A stretch of DNA of 64,000 nt, taken from positions 558,001-622,000 of the forward strand of contig JAHBYF010000001.1 in assembly GCA_019636095.1 (NCBI GenBank). Direction: 5' to 3'. Below are positions 27,816-36,135 of this stretch, in pieces (the first letter of the stretch is position 1; each line of letters starts with the position of its first letter). This DNA is from Hyphomonadaceae bacterium. GTDB taxonomy: Bacteria; Pseudomonadota; Alphaproteobacteria; Caulobacterales; Aquidulcibacteraceae. The position numbers were made by a program, and so were the translations under genes. A model generated the notes under the pieces. It worked only from the letters and a program-made list of their open reading frames with translations, ran no database searches and was not told the DNA's origin.

Positions 27816-28115
27816 ATGACGTACGATGAAATCCTGAAGCGCTTCACCGATGGCAATGTCACCGTGCCCGGCAAGAAAGTGAAGTTTGACTTCGGCGACG
27901 CAGGCAAGATCTTCCTAGACGGCGCAGCCGGCAAAGTCTCCGCCGACGATGGCGCGGCCGACACCACCATCAAGGTGAAGCTGGAAGATTTCGTCGACAT
28001 GGCTGGCGGCAAGCTCGATCCGACCGCCGCATTCATGCAAGGCAAGCTGCGCGTCGAAGGCGACATGGGCGTCGCCATGCAGCTGCAAGGCGTTATGGCC
28101 AAGCTGCGCGGCTAA
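27816..28115 (+). CDS. SCP2 sterol-binding domain protein
   Basis: The 99-aa SCP2 fold protein contains KVKFDFGDAGKIFLDG, the acidic stretch DDGAADTTIKV and KLRVEGDMGVAMQL at its C-terminus, all typical of single-domain SCP2 lipid-carrier proteins. A GGAGG ribosome site sits 8 bases before the ATG at 27816; the frame is open to 27684 but not supported there. The next gene starts 3 bases after its stop. A role in lipid binding together with the adjacent lipase is inferred. Confidence 0.9.
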   Translation: MTYDEILKRFTDGNVTVPGKKVKFDFGDAGKIFLDGAAGKVSADDGAADTTIKVKLEDFVDMAGGKLDPTAAFMQGKLRVEGDMGVAMQLQGVMAKLRG

Positions 28116-28118
28116 GCA

Positions 28119-29060
28119 TTGGCGTTCGTTCGCGTTCCTGGCAACGAACCGCCCGATGGGGCGGAAGAGCATTGGCTTGAAGGCCGCGGCGGCGTGAAGG
28201 TGCGGGTGCTGACCGCACCTTCCTCGCGCGGCGAAGCTCGTGGCTCGGTGATTGTTGCGCCAGGGCGGACAGAGTTCATCGAAAAGTATTTCGAAGTAAT
28301 CCGCGAGCTTCAGTCTCGCGGATTTGCCGTTTTTTGCATTGACTGGCGCGGACAGGGTCTTTCAGGGCGCGAGGTTGAAAACTCACTGAAGGGACACATC
28401 GTCAGCTTCGACGATCCGGTGAATGATCTTTCCACAGCGTTGAAGTTGCTCGCCGACCGCTTGCCGCGTCCCTACATCGGGCTTGCGCACTCGATGGGGG
28501 GCGCCATTACGCTGCGCGCGTTGATGACCCGCCGTGTCGAATACGATGCAGCCGCATTCTCTGCGCCGATGTGGGGCATCCCAAATTTGTCCGACTTCGC
28601 GAAGAAGTACGTGCGCTTTATGGTTTCGCTCGGGGCCGGTGGACAGTTTGCGCCGAACGTCGAGAAAAAGTGGAAGCGCGAGAACTTTAAGAAAAACGCG
28701 GTGACGCATGACAAGGCGCGCCATGATCGCTGTCAGGGTCTAATCGCCGAAGAGCCGCGTCTGGCGCTCGCCGGGCCGACAAATGGCTGGGTTGCCGCCG
28801 CCGCCGATGCGACCGAGGCTTTTCGGCAGCCCGGCGCGCTCGCGCATGTGCGTATCCCCATCCTCGTCGCCACTGCTGGCGAGGAGCAGCTTGTCGACAA
28901 TTCGGCGCAGGAAGCCGTCGTCCAAGAACTACCGGATGTGCGGCACATCACGATTGAAGGCGCCAAGCACGAAATTCTTATGGAAGTTGATCCCATTCGG
29001 AATCAATTCTGGGAAGCGTTTGATCAACTTGTGGAGCGCGTCGTTCCCGCGCGCGCCTAG
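28119..29060 (+). CDS. alpha/beta hydrolase (monoacylglycerol lipase / lysophospholipase L2-like)
   Basis: Starts with TTG, only 3 bases after the SCP2 stop, so translation is probably coupled. In 313 aa: IDWRGQGLSG, the nucleophile elbow GLAHSMGGAI with Ser near residue 127, an acid residue region after PILVATAGEEQLVD and a late His in EGAKHEILMEVD. This matches PldB / monoglyceride-lipase-type serine hydrolases that cleave mono-acyl or lyso lipids. The lipid substrate is inferred from family only. Confidence 0.88.
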   Translation: MAFVRVPGNEPPDGAEEHWLEGRGGVKVRVLTAPSSRGEARGSVIVAPGRTEFIEKYFEVIRELQSRGFAVFCIDWRGQGLSGREVENSLKGHIVSFDDPVNDLSTALKLLADRLPRPYIGLAHSMGGAITLRALMTRRVEYDAAAFSAPMWGIPNLSDFAKKYVRFMVSLGAGGQFAPNVEKKWKRENFKKNAVTHDKARHDRCQGLIAEEPRLALAGPTNGWVAAAADATEAFRQPGALAHVRIPILVATAGEEQLVDNSAQEAVVQELPDVRHITIEGAKHEILMEVDPIRNQFWEAFDQLVERVVPARA

Positions 29061-29072
29061 GCGGAGGTGCCA

Positions 29073-30125
29073 ATGTCGGGAGAACTCGTTCTAGTCACCG
29101 GCGGTTCAGGCTTCATCGGCGCGCACTGCATCGTTCAATTGCTTCAGAAGGGCTATCGCGTCCGCACCACAGTGCGCTCGCTATCGCGCGAAGGGGACGT
29201 CCGCGCGATGGTGCGCCAGGGCGGTGTAGAAGCGGGCGAGGCGCTGACTTTCGCGGCGGCGGATCTCACCAAGGATGAAGGTTGGGCAGAGGCAGTCGCC
29301 GGTTGCGCCTATGTGCTCCATGTCGCGTCGCCATTCCCGCCTGCCGCGCCGAAGCACGAAGATGAACTCATCATCCCTGCGCGCGATGGCGCCCTGCGCG
29401 TGCTGAAGGCGGCGCGAGATGCAGGTGTGAAACGCGTCGTGCTCACGTCATCGTTTGCCGCAATCGGCTACGGTCAGAAGGTTTCTAAAGAACCTTACAA
29501 CGAAGAGAATTGGACCGATCCGGGTGGCGATGACGTTCGCGCCTACGTCAAATCGAAAACCATCGCCGAAAAGGCGGCATGGGATTTTGTCGCGAACGAA
29601 GGCGGATCGCTGGAGCTTGCGGTAGTGAATCCGGTCGGTGTGTTCGGACCGGTGTTGGGGCCAGACTATTCGACCTCGATTCTGCTGGTGCAACGTCTCA
29701 TGGACGGAGCGCTTCCCGGCGTGCCGCGTTTGTACTTTGGCGCCGTCGATGTCCGCGATGTGGCTTGGATGCACATCGAGTGCATGACCAACCCGGCTGC
29801 GAAGAGCCAACGCTTCCTCGCTGTCGCCGGAGATTTTCTGTCGATGAAGCAAATTGCACAAATCTTGAAGCGGCGGATGGGGGCGGCAGCGAAGCGCGTG
29901 CCTACCTTGCAGCTTCCCGACTTTATGGTGCGGATGGCGGCCAAACGCGACCCGGCGGTCGCGCAAATCGTCCCTGAACTCGGCAAGCACAAGAATGCGA
30001 CCAACGAAAAGGCCAAGCGCCTTTTGGGTTACAAGCCAATCTCCAACGAAGAGTGCATCGTCGCCACGGCCGAGAGCATGGTGAAGTTGGGGTTGTTGAA
30101 GGATTCGGCAAAAAAAGCTGCGTGA
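29073..30125 (+). CDS. NAD(P)-dependent epimerase/dihydroflavonol-4-reductase-like protein
   Basis: A 350-aa extended SDR. The start is ATG at 29073, with GGAGG 6 bases upstream; a GTG at 29067 is also in frame. TGGSGFIGAHCIVQLL near residue 10 is the dinucleotide loop, VLTSSFAAIGYG holds the catalytic Ser, YVKSKTIAEKAAW holds the Tyr-Lys pair, and AVVNPVGVFGPVLG is typical of the DFR/anthocyanidin-reductase group. It follows the lipase in the same direction. The substrate is unknown, possibly a short aldehyde or ketone. Confidence 0.88.
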   Translation: MSGELVLVTGGSGFIGAHCIVQLLQKGYRVRTTVRSLSREGDVRAMVRQGGVEAGEALTFAAADLTKDEGWAEAVAGCAYVLHVASPFPPAAPKHEDELIIPARDGALRVLKAARDAGVKRVVLTSSFAAIGYGQKVSKEPYNEENWTDPGGDDVRAYVKSKTIAEKAAWDFVANEGGSLELAVVNPVGVFGPVLGPDYSTSILLVQRLMDGALPGVPRLYFGAVDVRDVAWMHIECMTNPAAKSQRFLAVAGDFLSMKQIAQILKRRMGAAAKRVPTLQLPDFMVRMAAKRDPAVAQIVPELGKHKNATNEKAKRLLGYKPISNEECIVATAESMVKLGLLKDSAKKAA

Positions 30126-30197
30126 GTGTCGAAACGTGCCCGCGGCGCGCGTCACCTTGGCGTGGGTGATTGACCCAGGCAGCCCGTGGAGAGCGCT

Positions 30198-30548
30198 ATG
30201 ACGCAATACCTGCTTTTGATTTACGGTGAGGAATCCAAATGGGCGGAGCTGACGCCAGACCAGCTCTCTGCCGAAATGGGCACCTATATGGCCTACACAG
30301 AGGATCTTGCGAAGGCGGGTGTTCTGGTGGCTGGCGATGAGCTGCAATCGGTCGCCACGGCGAAGACGGTGAGCGTGTCCGGCGGCAAGCAAAAGGTCGT
30401 GGACGGGCCGTTCGCCGAAACCAAGGAAACGCTGGGCGGCTATTACCTCGTTAGCGTTGAGAGCATGGAAGACGCGCTGGCGTGGGCGGCGAAGTGTCCG
30501 GGCGCGCGCTATGGGCGGATCGAGGTCCGCCCCGTCGTTATGCGTTGA
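30198..30548 (+). CDS. YCII-related (DGPF domain) protein
   Basis: The 116-aa YciI-like ferredoxin-fold protein has MTQYLLLIYGEE at its start and the signature VVDGPFAETKETLGGYYLV near residue 75. In many bacteria such genes sit directly upstream of an ECF42-type sigma factor; here the next gene is the remnant of one and its start overlaps this stop (TTGA). It is probably the only intact part of that unit. Confidence 0.9.
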   Translation: MTQYLLLIYGEESKWAELTPDQLSAEMGTYMAYTEDLAKAGVLVAGDELQSVATAKTVSVSGGKQKVVDGPFAETKETLGGYYLVSVESMEDALAWAAKCPGARYGRIEVRPVVMR

Positions 30549-31278
30549 ACGCAGCGGCGGTCGCCGAGCGTGTCGCACGCGAGAGTTACGGGCGGTTGCT
30601 CGCAATGCTCGCAGGGCGGACGCGCGACGTGGCGGCGGCGGAAGATGCGCTGGCGGAAGCATTCGCGGCTGCGCTCTCGGCGTGGCCGCGAGGCGCTGTG
30701 CCGGACAATCCCGAAGCGTGGTTATTCGCGGCCGCCAAGCGCAAGCTGATCGATGTAGCGCGACGCAGACATACGGCGCAGGCGGGCGAACGCCAGATCG
30801 TGCTGGGCATTGAAGAGCTTGAGGCCGAGATCGCGGCGCGCGACCTGCCTGACCGCCGGAAGCTGAAGGTGTGTTGCGCGCGGCGAGCGCGGCCAAGCGG
30901 CCTGGGCGTTATCAGCTTGAAGCGGCGATCCAATCGGCGCACGCAACGCGCGCTTGGAAGGGCGAAGCGGACTGGGACGCGATCGTGTTACTCTATGCCG
31001 CGCTTTCGGAGCTGACCGGCTCGCCGGTTGTGCGGCTCAATGCGGCCGCAGCGATTGCGCGCCGCGATGGGCCAGAGCGCGGCTTGGCTGCGGCGGAAGA
31101 CGTTGCGCGGCTCAATCCGGCGCTCAACGACTATCAGCCCTACTGGGCGTTGCGGGCTTATCTCTGCGCGCGACTGGGACGCGTCGAGGCGGCGCGGGTA
31201 GCCTATGACGGCGCAATTGAGCGCGCCGATGATCACGCGCTCATTGGCTTTCTCAAACAGCGACGCGATGCGCTGTGA
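30545..31278 (+). pseudogene. ECF42-type RNA polymerase sigma factor with internal deletion
   Basis: The N-terminal part (from TTG at 30545, about 105 residues) contains sigma region 2-like sequence (EDALAEAFAAALSAWPRG, PEAWLFAAAKRKLIDVARRR). It stops matching near 30860, and that frame ends at a stop at 31013-31015. The family's C-terminal helical domain continues in another frame (30871-31278; GRYQLEAAIQSAHA, LYAALSELTGSPVVRLNAAAA). Region 4 and about 165 residues of a normal protein of around 410 are absent. The junction near 30860-30880 fits a deletion of roughly 500 bp with a frame change. A functional sigma factor cannot be made. Confidence 0.85.
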
Positions 31279-31977
31279 TCAGTTTGGATATGCGCGCGCG
31301 AGTTCGCGGCGGGCGGCGTCCAGATCGCGGCGGAACTGCGGATCGGCGTGCAGGCGGGCGATGACGCCGGCGGCAAGCATGCGACCGGCTTCAATGTCGC
31401 TTGGGAAGTGGTAGCCGCAAATCACCCGGCTATCGCCAAAATCGCGCCCGCGCTGGAGGATCGCGTCGGCGCGCGATGGCGCAAGCTCGGCCATTACCAG
31501 AGCCCAAGCCCAGCCGCCTGCGCTGTGGCCAGACGGAAATGAGCCACTGGCAGCGAGGCGCTCGTCCGGCGTGTCGCATTGAATGACGTTCGGATCGTCC
31601 AAGAATGGGCGGCGGCGCGCATACGCTTCTTTCGCGGCGCCGATCGGCGGCGAAAGGCCGTTCAGCACGTCAGCGAAGACGCGCGCTGTGCGCGGCAGGC
31701 GCGCCTCGGTGAAGGTATCGCCGAACACCGGATGCATCGCGACCCACGGGCTCCACGGAACGTCCGCGCGCGCCTGCGCGAGGCGCTCGGCCGAGACAGC
31801 TGGATGCATGGAGAGGCGATCTGCTGCGCCACGTGCGGAGTCGGTGGAAGGCGCCGGGCCCGTCAGTGCGGCGCCGTCGATGATGGGTGTGGCTTCAATC
31901 GTGGCGCGGTTTTGCGCGAACGCAGGGGCAGCGACTGCGAGCGTCGCCGCGAAGATAAGCGTTTGAAGTTTCATCAT
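31279..31977 (-). CDS. class A acid phosphatase (PAP2 superfamily), exported
   Basis: The 232-aa protein has a Sec signal peptide (MMKLQTLIFAATLAVAAPAFA). It has the three-part PAP2/nonspecific acid phosphatase signature: KEAYARRRP near residue 115, PSGHSAGG near 150 with the base His, and SRVICGYHFPSD near 186 with the nucleophile His. It hydrolyses phosphomonoesters in the periplasm. It is convergent with the sigma-factor remnant; their stops are directly adjacent (TGATCA). Confidence 0.92.
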   Translation of the reverse strand: MMKLQTLIFAATLAVAAPAFAQNRATIEATPIIDGAALTGPAPSTDSARGAADRLSMHPAVSAERLAQARADVPWSPWVAMHPVFGDTFTEARLPRTARVFADVLNGLSPPIGAAKEAYARRRPFLDDPNVIQCDTPDERLAASGSFPSGHSAGGWAWALVMAELAPSRADAILQRGRDFGDSRVICGYHFPSDIEAGRMLAAGVIARLHADPQFRRDLDAARRELARAYPN

Positions 31978-32127
31978 GATCCACCCTCAAGGCGGCGCGG
32001 GCGCCGTCTCGGAGCGGCTTAAACAGAATTGTCACAAAAGCAAACGGTGCATGGCGGGGCATCTTCGGGGATACCGGTCGCGTCTCACCGCATCCTCAGC
32101 GGATATTGGGCCGCCTCCACTGCGCGA

Positions 32128-32601
32128 CTAGCCGCGCCGCGCCGCGTCGATTTTGGCGACGTCGATCTTCTGCATAGTCATCATGGCGTCGAAGGCGCGC
32201 TTGGCTTCGTCGCCGCCGGCGGCCATGGCTTCGGTCAGCGTCCGCGGCGTGATCTGCCAATTGAGGCCCCACTTATCCTTGCACCAGCCGCACTCGCTTT
32301 CTCTCCCGCCGTTGCCGACGATGGCATTCCAGTAGCGATCGGTCTCGGCCTGATCCTCGGTCGCAATTTGGAACGAAAAGGCTTCGGTCTGCGGAAACTG
32401 TGGACCGCCATTCAGACCGATGCAGGGAATGCCGCAGACGGTGAACTCCACCACAAGCACATCGCCCTGCTTGCCATCCGGATAATCACCCGGCGCGCGG
32501 CTGATCTTGCCGACGCGGCTATCTGGGAACGTCTCCGCATAAAAGCGCGCGGCGTCCTCAGCGTCTTTGTTGTACCAGAGGCAGATGGTGTTCTTGTTCA
32601 T
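32128..32601 (-). CDS. VOC-fold PhnB-like protein
   Basis: A 157-aa protein from MNKNTICLWYN (ATG at 32601; the frame extends to 32664 without homology). It matches the 3-demethylubiquinone-9 3-methyltransferase-like/PhnB group of the glyoxalase/VOC superfamily: NKDAEDAARFYAETF, the GLNGGPQFPQTEAFSFQI strand, and SECGWCKDKWGLNWQITPR near the C-terminus. No clear metal triad is evident. The function is unknown. Confidence 0.85.
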   Translation of the reverse strand: MNKNTICLWYNKDAEDAARFYAETFPDSRVGKISRAPGDYPDGKQGDVLVVEFTVCGIPCIGLNGGPQFPQTEAFSFQIATEDQAETDRYWNAIVGNGGRESECGWCKDKWGLNWQITPRTLTEAMAAGGDEAKRAFDAMMTMQKIDVAKIDAARRG

Positions 32602-32735
32602 GCGGGTTCCTTCCAGATTCGTGGCCCTGATCCTAGGACGTAGAGCGGGGGCCGTCGCCGACATCGGCGCTCACATAAATGTCGGCGCACCCGGCTTCGG
32701 ACCGTCCTCGGAGCGATCCGACAAGGAACCTCATC

Positions 32736-33383
32736 ATGAGCATTACCATAACCGCCTTCGCAAATTCTCTGGACCAAGGCGCCGGGCTGGCGCGTGACAT
32801 GATCGTGCGCTGGGCCCTGGAGGAAGTGGGGCAGCCGTACGCGATGCGATTGATTCCATGGGCCGACTTCAAGAAGCCGGAGCACCGCGCGCGCAATCCG
32901 TTCGGCCAAATCCCGACCTACGAAGAAGGCGATCTCATCCTGTTTGAATCCGGCGCCATCGTTTTGCACATCGCCGAACGCTTTCCCGGACTTTTGCCCG
33001 CCAATGCTAACGCGCGGGCGCGCGCGATTGCCTGGATGTTTGCGGTGGTGAGCGACATCGAACCGCTCATCGTGCAGCGCGAGGTGATGGAATATCTGGA
33101 AAGCGATAAGGCGTGGGCCGCTGAGCGCATGCCGCTGGTCGAACAACGTATTGGCGACCGTTTAACCGAGCTCTCGGCGCGGCTCGGCGAGGCGGACTGG
33201 CTCGACGGCGATTTCAGCGCCGCTGACGTGCTGATGGTTCAGGCGCTTCGCCGGATAGAAAGGCAGACGCCGTTGGTGGAATTTGCCAGGCTCGTCGCGT
33301 ACATGGAGCGCGGCAAGGCGCGGCCGGCGTTCAAGCGCGCGTTCGCGGCGCAGAAGGCGGATTACGACGCTACAAAGGACTAG
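32736..33383 (+). CDS. glutathione S-transferase family protein
   Basis: A 215-aa GST: thioredoxin-like N-domain with NSLDQGAGLARDMIVRW, the cis-Pro region PFGQIPTYEEGDLILFESGAIVLHIAE, then a helical C-domain with LDGDFSAADVLMVQAL. The active site has Ser/Asn and no Cys. Start MSITITAF at 32736 is preferred; the upstream frame is open. It ends 3 bases before the RibD-like gene in the same direction, suggesting an operon. Confidence 0.85.
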   Translation: MSITITAFANSLDQGAGLARDMIVRWALEEVGQPYAMRLIPWADFKKPEHRARNPFGQIPTYEEGDLILFESGAIVLHIAERFPGLLPANANARARAIAWMFAVVSDIEPLIVQREVMEYLESDKAWAAERMPLVEQRIGDRLTELSARLGEADWLDGDFSAADVLMVQALRRIERQTPLVEFARLVAYMERGKARPAFKRAFAAQKADYDATKD

Positions 33384-33386
33384 TCC

Positions 33387-33929
33387 ATGGCCAAACTCGT
33401 CTTCGGAATGAACATGTCGCTCGACGGCTACGTCGACTACGACAGGTTCGCGCCTGATCCTGCGCTGTTTCGCTACTTCATCGAGCAGACGCGCAAGACG
33501 GCGGGCAGCATCTACGGCTCGCGCCTCTACGAGCTCATGAGCTACTGGGATAGCGATGCGTGGAACCAGGATGGCCGCGCGCAAGACGATCTGCGCGCGT
33601 TCGCTGAGGCGTGGCGGGCGATGCCGAAATGGGTTGTGTCAAAATCTTTGAAGGAAGTTGGGCCGAACGCGACGCTGATCAGCCGTGATTTTGAAGCGGC
33701 GATCCGCAAACTGAAGGCCGAGCGCGAGGGCGAGATCGAAGTGGGCGGGCCGAAGCTCGCGGCGAGTTTGGCGAAGCTTGGTCTGATCGATGAGTATCAC
33801 ATCTTCCTGCATCCCGTCGTGCTCGGCCACGGCGAACCGTTCTTCGTTGAAGCGCGCCCGCGGCTCCGGCTGACAGGGAGTGATCGGATTGGAGAAAACG
33901 CGCTGAAGCTGACGTACGCCTCTGTCTAG
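33387..33929 (+). CDS. dihydrofolate reductase/RibD C-terminal-like reductase
   Basis: The 180-aa protein begins MAKLVFGMNMSLDGYVD, the typical N-terminal strand of RibD_C-type reductases. It has IYGSRLYELMSYWD, the NADPH-binding EIEVGGPKLAASLAKLGLIDEYHIFLHPVVLG near residue 115 and a short C-terminus. It probably reduces a pteridine-like substrate with NADPH; it is not the reductase partner of the deaminase at 13533, which lies elsewhere. The adjacent GST gene suggests a redox or detoxification unit. Confidence 0.88.
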   Translation: MAKLVFGMNMSLDGYVDYDRFAPDPALFRYFIEQTRKTAGSIYGSRLYELMSYWDSDAWNQDGRAQDDLRAFAEAWRAMPKWVVSKSLKEVGPNATLISRDFEAAIRKLKAEREGEIEVGGPKLAASLAKLGLIDEYHIFLHPVVLGHGEPFFVEARPRLRLTGSDRIGENALKLTYASV

Positions 33930-33933
33930 CGGG

Positions 33934-34671
33934 CTATGAGTTGCGTTCCAATTCCTCGGTGAGCAACGCTTCAACACCGCGCGCCTCTTCGAGCGCAGTG
34001 TTCATCACGTTGCGAAGGTCGGTGACGATGTCCCATTTGACGGCGACGACGTTGCGGAATTCACGGGTTCGCAGGACGGTTCGGATGCGTTCTGGATCGA
34101 ATGCGGCGCTCGGCGTCAAACCGCGCGTCCTCGGCAGCATGCCGACATAGTCGAGGTGGTCGATAATGTAGGGTTGCAAAATGCCAACGAGCTGTTTCTC
34201 GTGTGTTTCGCTGACGAGGAGAACGACGTCGTAGCTTCCAAAGAATGAGGCCATCGCGTCTTTCAACGCCTGGCGCTTGATGATGGAGAGGTCGCCCGAG
34301 CCCGTGAGATTCGAATAGGTATCAGAGACGATGCTTGTGCCTTCCATCGCGATGAGCTGCCCAGCGGCTTGGTTTAGCTGATCAAGCGAAGCGTCCGACT
34401 GGGTCATCCGCGATTGTTCAAGCAGGAACGTCATCGAATCGGCGATGTCGTCGTAACGCGCGATGTCGTGCTCCAGCTCTGCAATGACCTCGCGAAAATC
34501 TCCTTGCAAGGCGACAAGATAGGCGCGTTCGCGCTGCGCGTCCAACCGCGCTTCGTTCCAATTAGCGACCTGAATACCAATGAACACGCCAATCACGACG
34601 ATGACAAAGTCGATCGCGATGGCGGTCCATTCCTGTTTGCGGAAATGCGCAATGATGTGGCGCAAAATCAT
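33934..34671 (-). CDS. membrane-anchored coiled-coil protein (DUF6090-like)
   Basis: A 245-aa protein with one N-terminal TM segment (about residues 19-38, IAIDFVIVVIGVFIGIQVANW) followed by a helical, mostly soluble region with long amphipathic stretches. The opening RKQEWTAIAIDFVIVVIGVFIGIQ-type sequence is characteristic of the DUF6090 family of alphaproteobacterial unknowns. It is convergent with the RibD-like gene (gap 4 bases). The function is unknown. Confidence 0.75.
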   Translation of the reverse strand: MILRHIIAHFRKQEWTAIAIDFVIVVIGVFIGIQVANWNEARLDAQRERAYLVALQGDFREVIAELEHDIARYDDIADSMTFLLEQSRMTQSDASLDQLNQAAGQLIAMEGTSIVSDTYSNLTGSGDLSIIKRQALKDAMASFFGSYDVVLLVSETHEKQLVGILQPYIIDHLDYVGMLPRTRGLTPSAAFDPERIRTVLRTREFRNVVAVKWDIVTDLRNVMNTALEEARGVEALLTEELERNS

Positions 34672-34710
34672 GCGGCGTATTTAGACGCATGCCGTGGCGG
34701 CTGACAACAA

Positions 34711-34736
34711 AAGGCCGCTCCGAAAGGAGCGGCCTT
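34711..34736 (-). terminator. terminator hairpin for minus-strand transcription
   Basis: An 11-bp stem (AAGGCCGCTCC / GGAGCGGCCTT, GAAA-type loop). On the minus strand it is followed by TTTTGTTGT, so it would end transcripts of the deoxyhypusine-synthase-like gene before the DUF6090-like gene. The tetraloop matches the terminator at 15964. Confidence 0.8.
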
Positions 34737-34750
34737 CGTGTTTCTCGATT

Positions 34751-34790
34751 CCCCTCTCCCTCGCGGAGAGGGGGTTAGGGGGTGAGGGGC
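34751..34790. repeat. palindromic repeat, copy 1 of an inverted pair
   Basis: CCCCTCTCCC-TCGC-G/A-rich arm followed by TTAGGGGGTGAGGGG. Its reverse complement closely matches the copy at 34859-34899. The element family is also found inside asnB. Confidence 0.75.
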
Positions 34791-34858
34791 GTTGAGCTGC
34801 TGCGGTGGTGCAGGATCGAGCGCGGCGAGCTTTTGCGAACAGCGCGCGCGTGTCTTCG

Positions 34859-34899
34859 CCCCTCATCCCCCGGCCCCTTCTCCGCAAGGGAGAAGGGGA
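34859..34899. repeat. palindromic repeat, copy 2 of an inverted pair
   Basis: CCCCTCATCCCCC then a palindrome of CCCCTTCTCC, loop GCAA, GGGAGAAGGGG. It lies in inverted orientation to 34751-34790 with 68 bp between. It is the same orientation as the copy in asnB. Confidence 0.75.
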
Positions 34900-34909
34900 G
34901 CGACGGAGT

Positions 34910-35965
34910 TTACTTAAACAGCTTCGCCCAATTCCGCGCTTCGCGCTTTTTCCAGGCGCCGCGGTGGTAGGCGTCGCTTACGATGAGCGGAGCTACCGAA
35001 GTCGCCTCTGCGAACACCATTTGCTCGTGCACGGTGCTCACCTTGCCCCAGCTTGCGGCTTCTTGCAGCGTCGAAGAGGAGCAGGCGCCGTCGCGCACGT
35101 CGGCGACGGTGATCTGCACCGCGTACTTGTGCACTTCGACATCGTCGTGGCCGAGGATTTCGGCGCAGACGACGGTATCTTGCGCGAAGTTCTTCGGCAC
35201 GCCGCCGCCGACCATGAAGAGAGCCGTGGTGCCGGCGGCGAGTTTGATCTCGGTCAGTTCACGGAAGTCGCCGCCGCTGTCGATGGTGACGTACGGTTTG
35301 CCGGCTTTGCGGCGCTCGACCTGGTGCTTCACGATGCCGAAGCCGGCCGAGCAATCCGAGAAGGCCGGCACGAAGATCGGCACGCCCTTTTCGTAGGCGC
35401 GCTGGATTAGCGAGTCCTTCTTCTTGGCGTTGCCGGCGGCGAGCCACTTGCCGATCTCATAGATGAACTCGCGCGAGGTGTACGGGCGCGGCTCGAGCTG
35501 TTCGCAGATGGCGAAGATCGTGTGATCGACGTGCTGCAGCTCTTCTTCATCAATGTACGTATCGTAGATGCGGTCGATGTAGAGCGAGCGCAGCGTGTTG
35601 TCGTCCGGGATTTCCTTGGCTTGGTAGTGCTTGAAGCCGAGGGCTTCGAGGAAATCCATGTCGATGATCGAGGCGCCGGTGGCGACGATGGCGTCGGCCA
35701 TGTTGTAGGTGACCATGTCGCGCCAGACGTGCAGGCAGCCGCCGGCGCCGGTGGAGCCGGCCATGATCAGCCAGGTCGAGCACTTCTGATCTTCGAGCGC
35801 CATGTTGAGGATTTGCGCGGCGCGCGCGGTGTCACGGCTGGTGAAGCTCATCTTGCCGTAGGCGTCGATGATCGGGCGCGCGTCGAATGTCGTGATGTCG
35901 ATGTGCTCGACGACGTTGGCGAGAAGTTCTGCTTTGCGGTTCGAGTCGATTTTGGGTTCAGCCAC
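34910..35965 (-). CDS. deoxyhypusine synthase-family protein (probable homospermidine synthase)
   Basis: The start is GTG at 35965, preceded by AGGAG; the frame is open to 36181 but the extra residues do not look like family sequence. The 351-aa protein contains FSDCSAGFGIVKHQ, the NAD-binding GGGVPKNF near residue 245 and EAASWGKVS near 305, whose Lys corresponds to the catalytic Lys329 of human deoxyhypusine synthase. Bacteria lack eIF5A, and this family in alphaproteobacteria acts on free polyamines, making homospermidine from putrescine or spermidine. That activity is inferred from family knowledge and from the nearby decarboxylase. Confidence 0.88.
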   Translation of the reverse strand: MAEPKIDSNRKAELLANVVEHIDITTFDARPIIDAYGKMSFTSRDTARAAQILNMALEDQKCSTWLIMAGSTGAGGCLHVWRDMVTYNMADAIVATGASIIDMDFLEALGFKHYQAKEIPDDNTLRSLYIDRIYDTYIDEEELQHVDHTIFAICEQLEPRPYTSREFIYEIGKWLAAGNAKKKDSLIQRAYEKGVPIFVPAFSDCSAGFGIVKHQVERRKAGKPYVTIDSGGDFRELTEIKLAAGTTALFMVGGGVPKNFAQDTVVCAEILGHDDVEVHKYAVQITVADVRDGACSSSTLQEAASWGKVSTVHEQMVFAEATSVAPLIVSDAYHRGAWKKREARNWAKLFK

Positions 35966-36135
35966 GGGAGGTGCTCCTATGGGCGGCGTCAGCAACTTAT
36001 GGCCCCGCGGACGCTCCGCCGACACGAGACGCGGCTGCAAATAGGGCAATTCGCCGGGAATGCAAGCAAGTTTACGCGACGATGGCCCGTGGTCCCCGCC
36101 GAGCCCGTGTGCCAAGTTGCGCCGCGGAGGAAACG

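Noticed and set aside
30482..31015. The sigma-factor frame as an intact short protein.
   Set aside because: Its last 50 residues are Arg/Ser-rich out-of-frame sequence, while the true family sequence continues in another frame from 30871.
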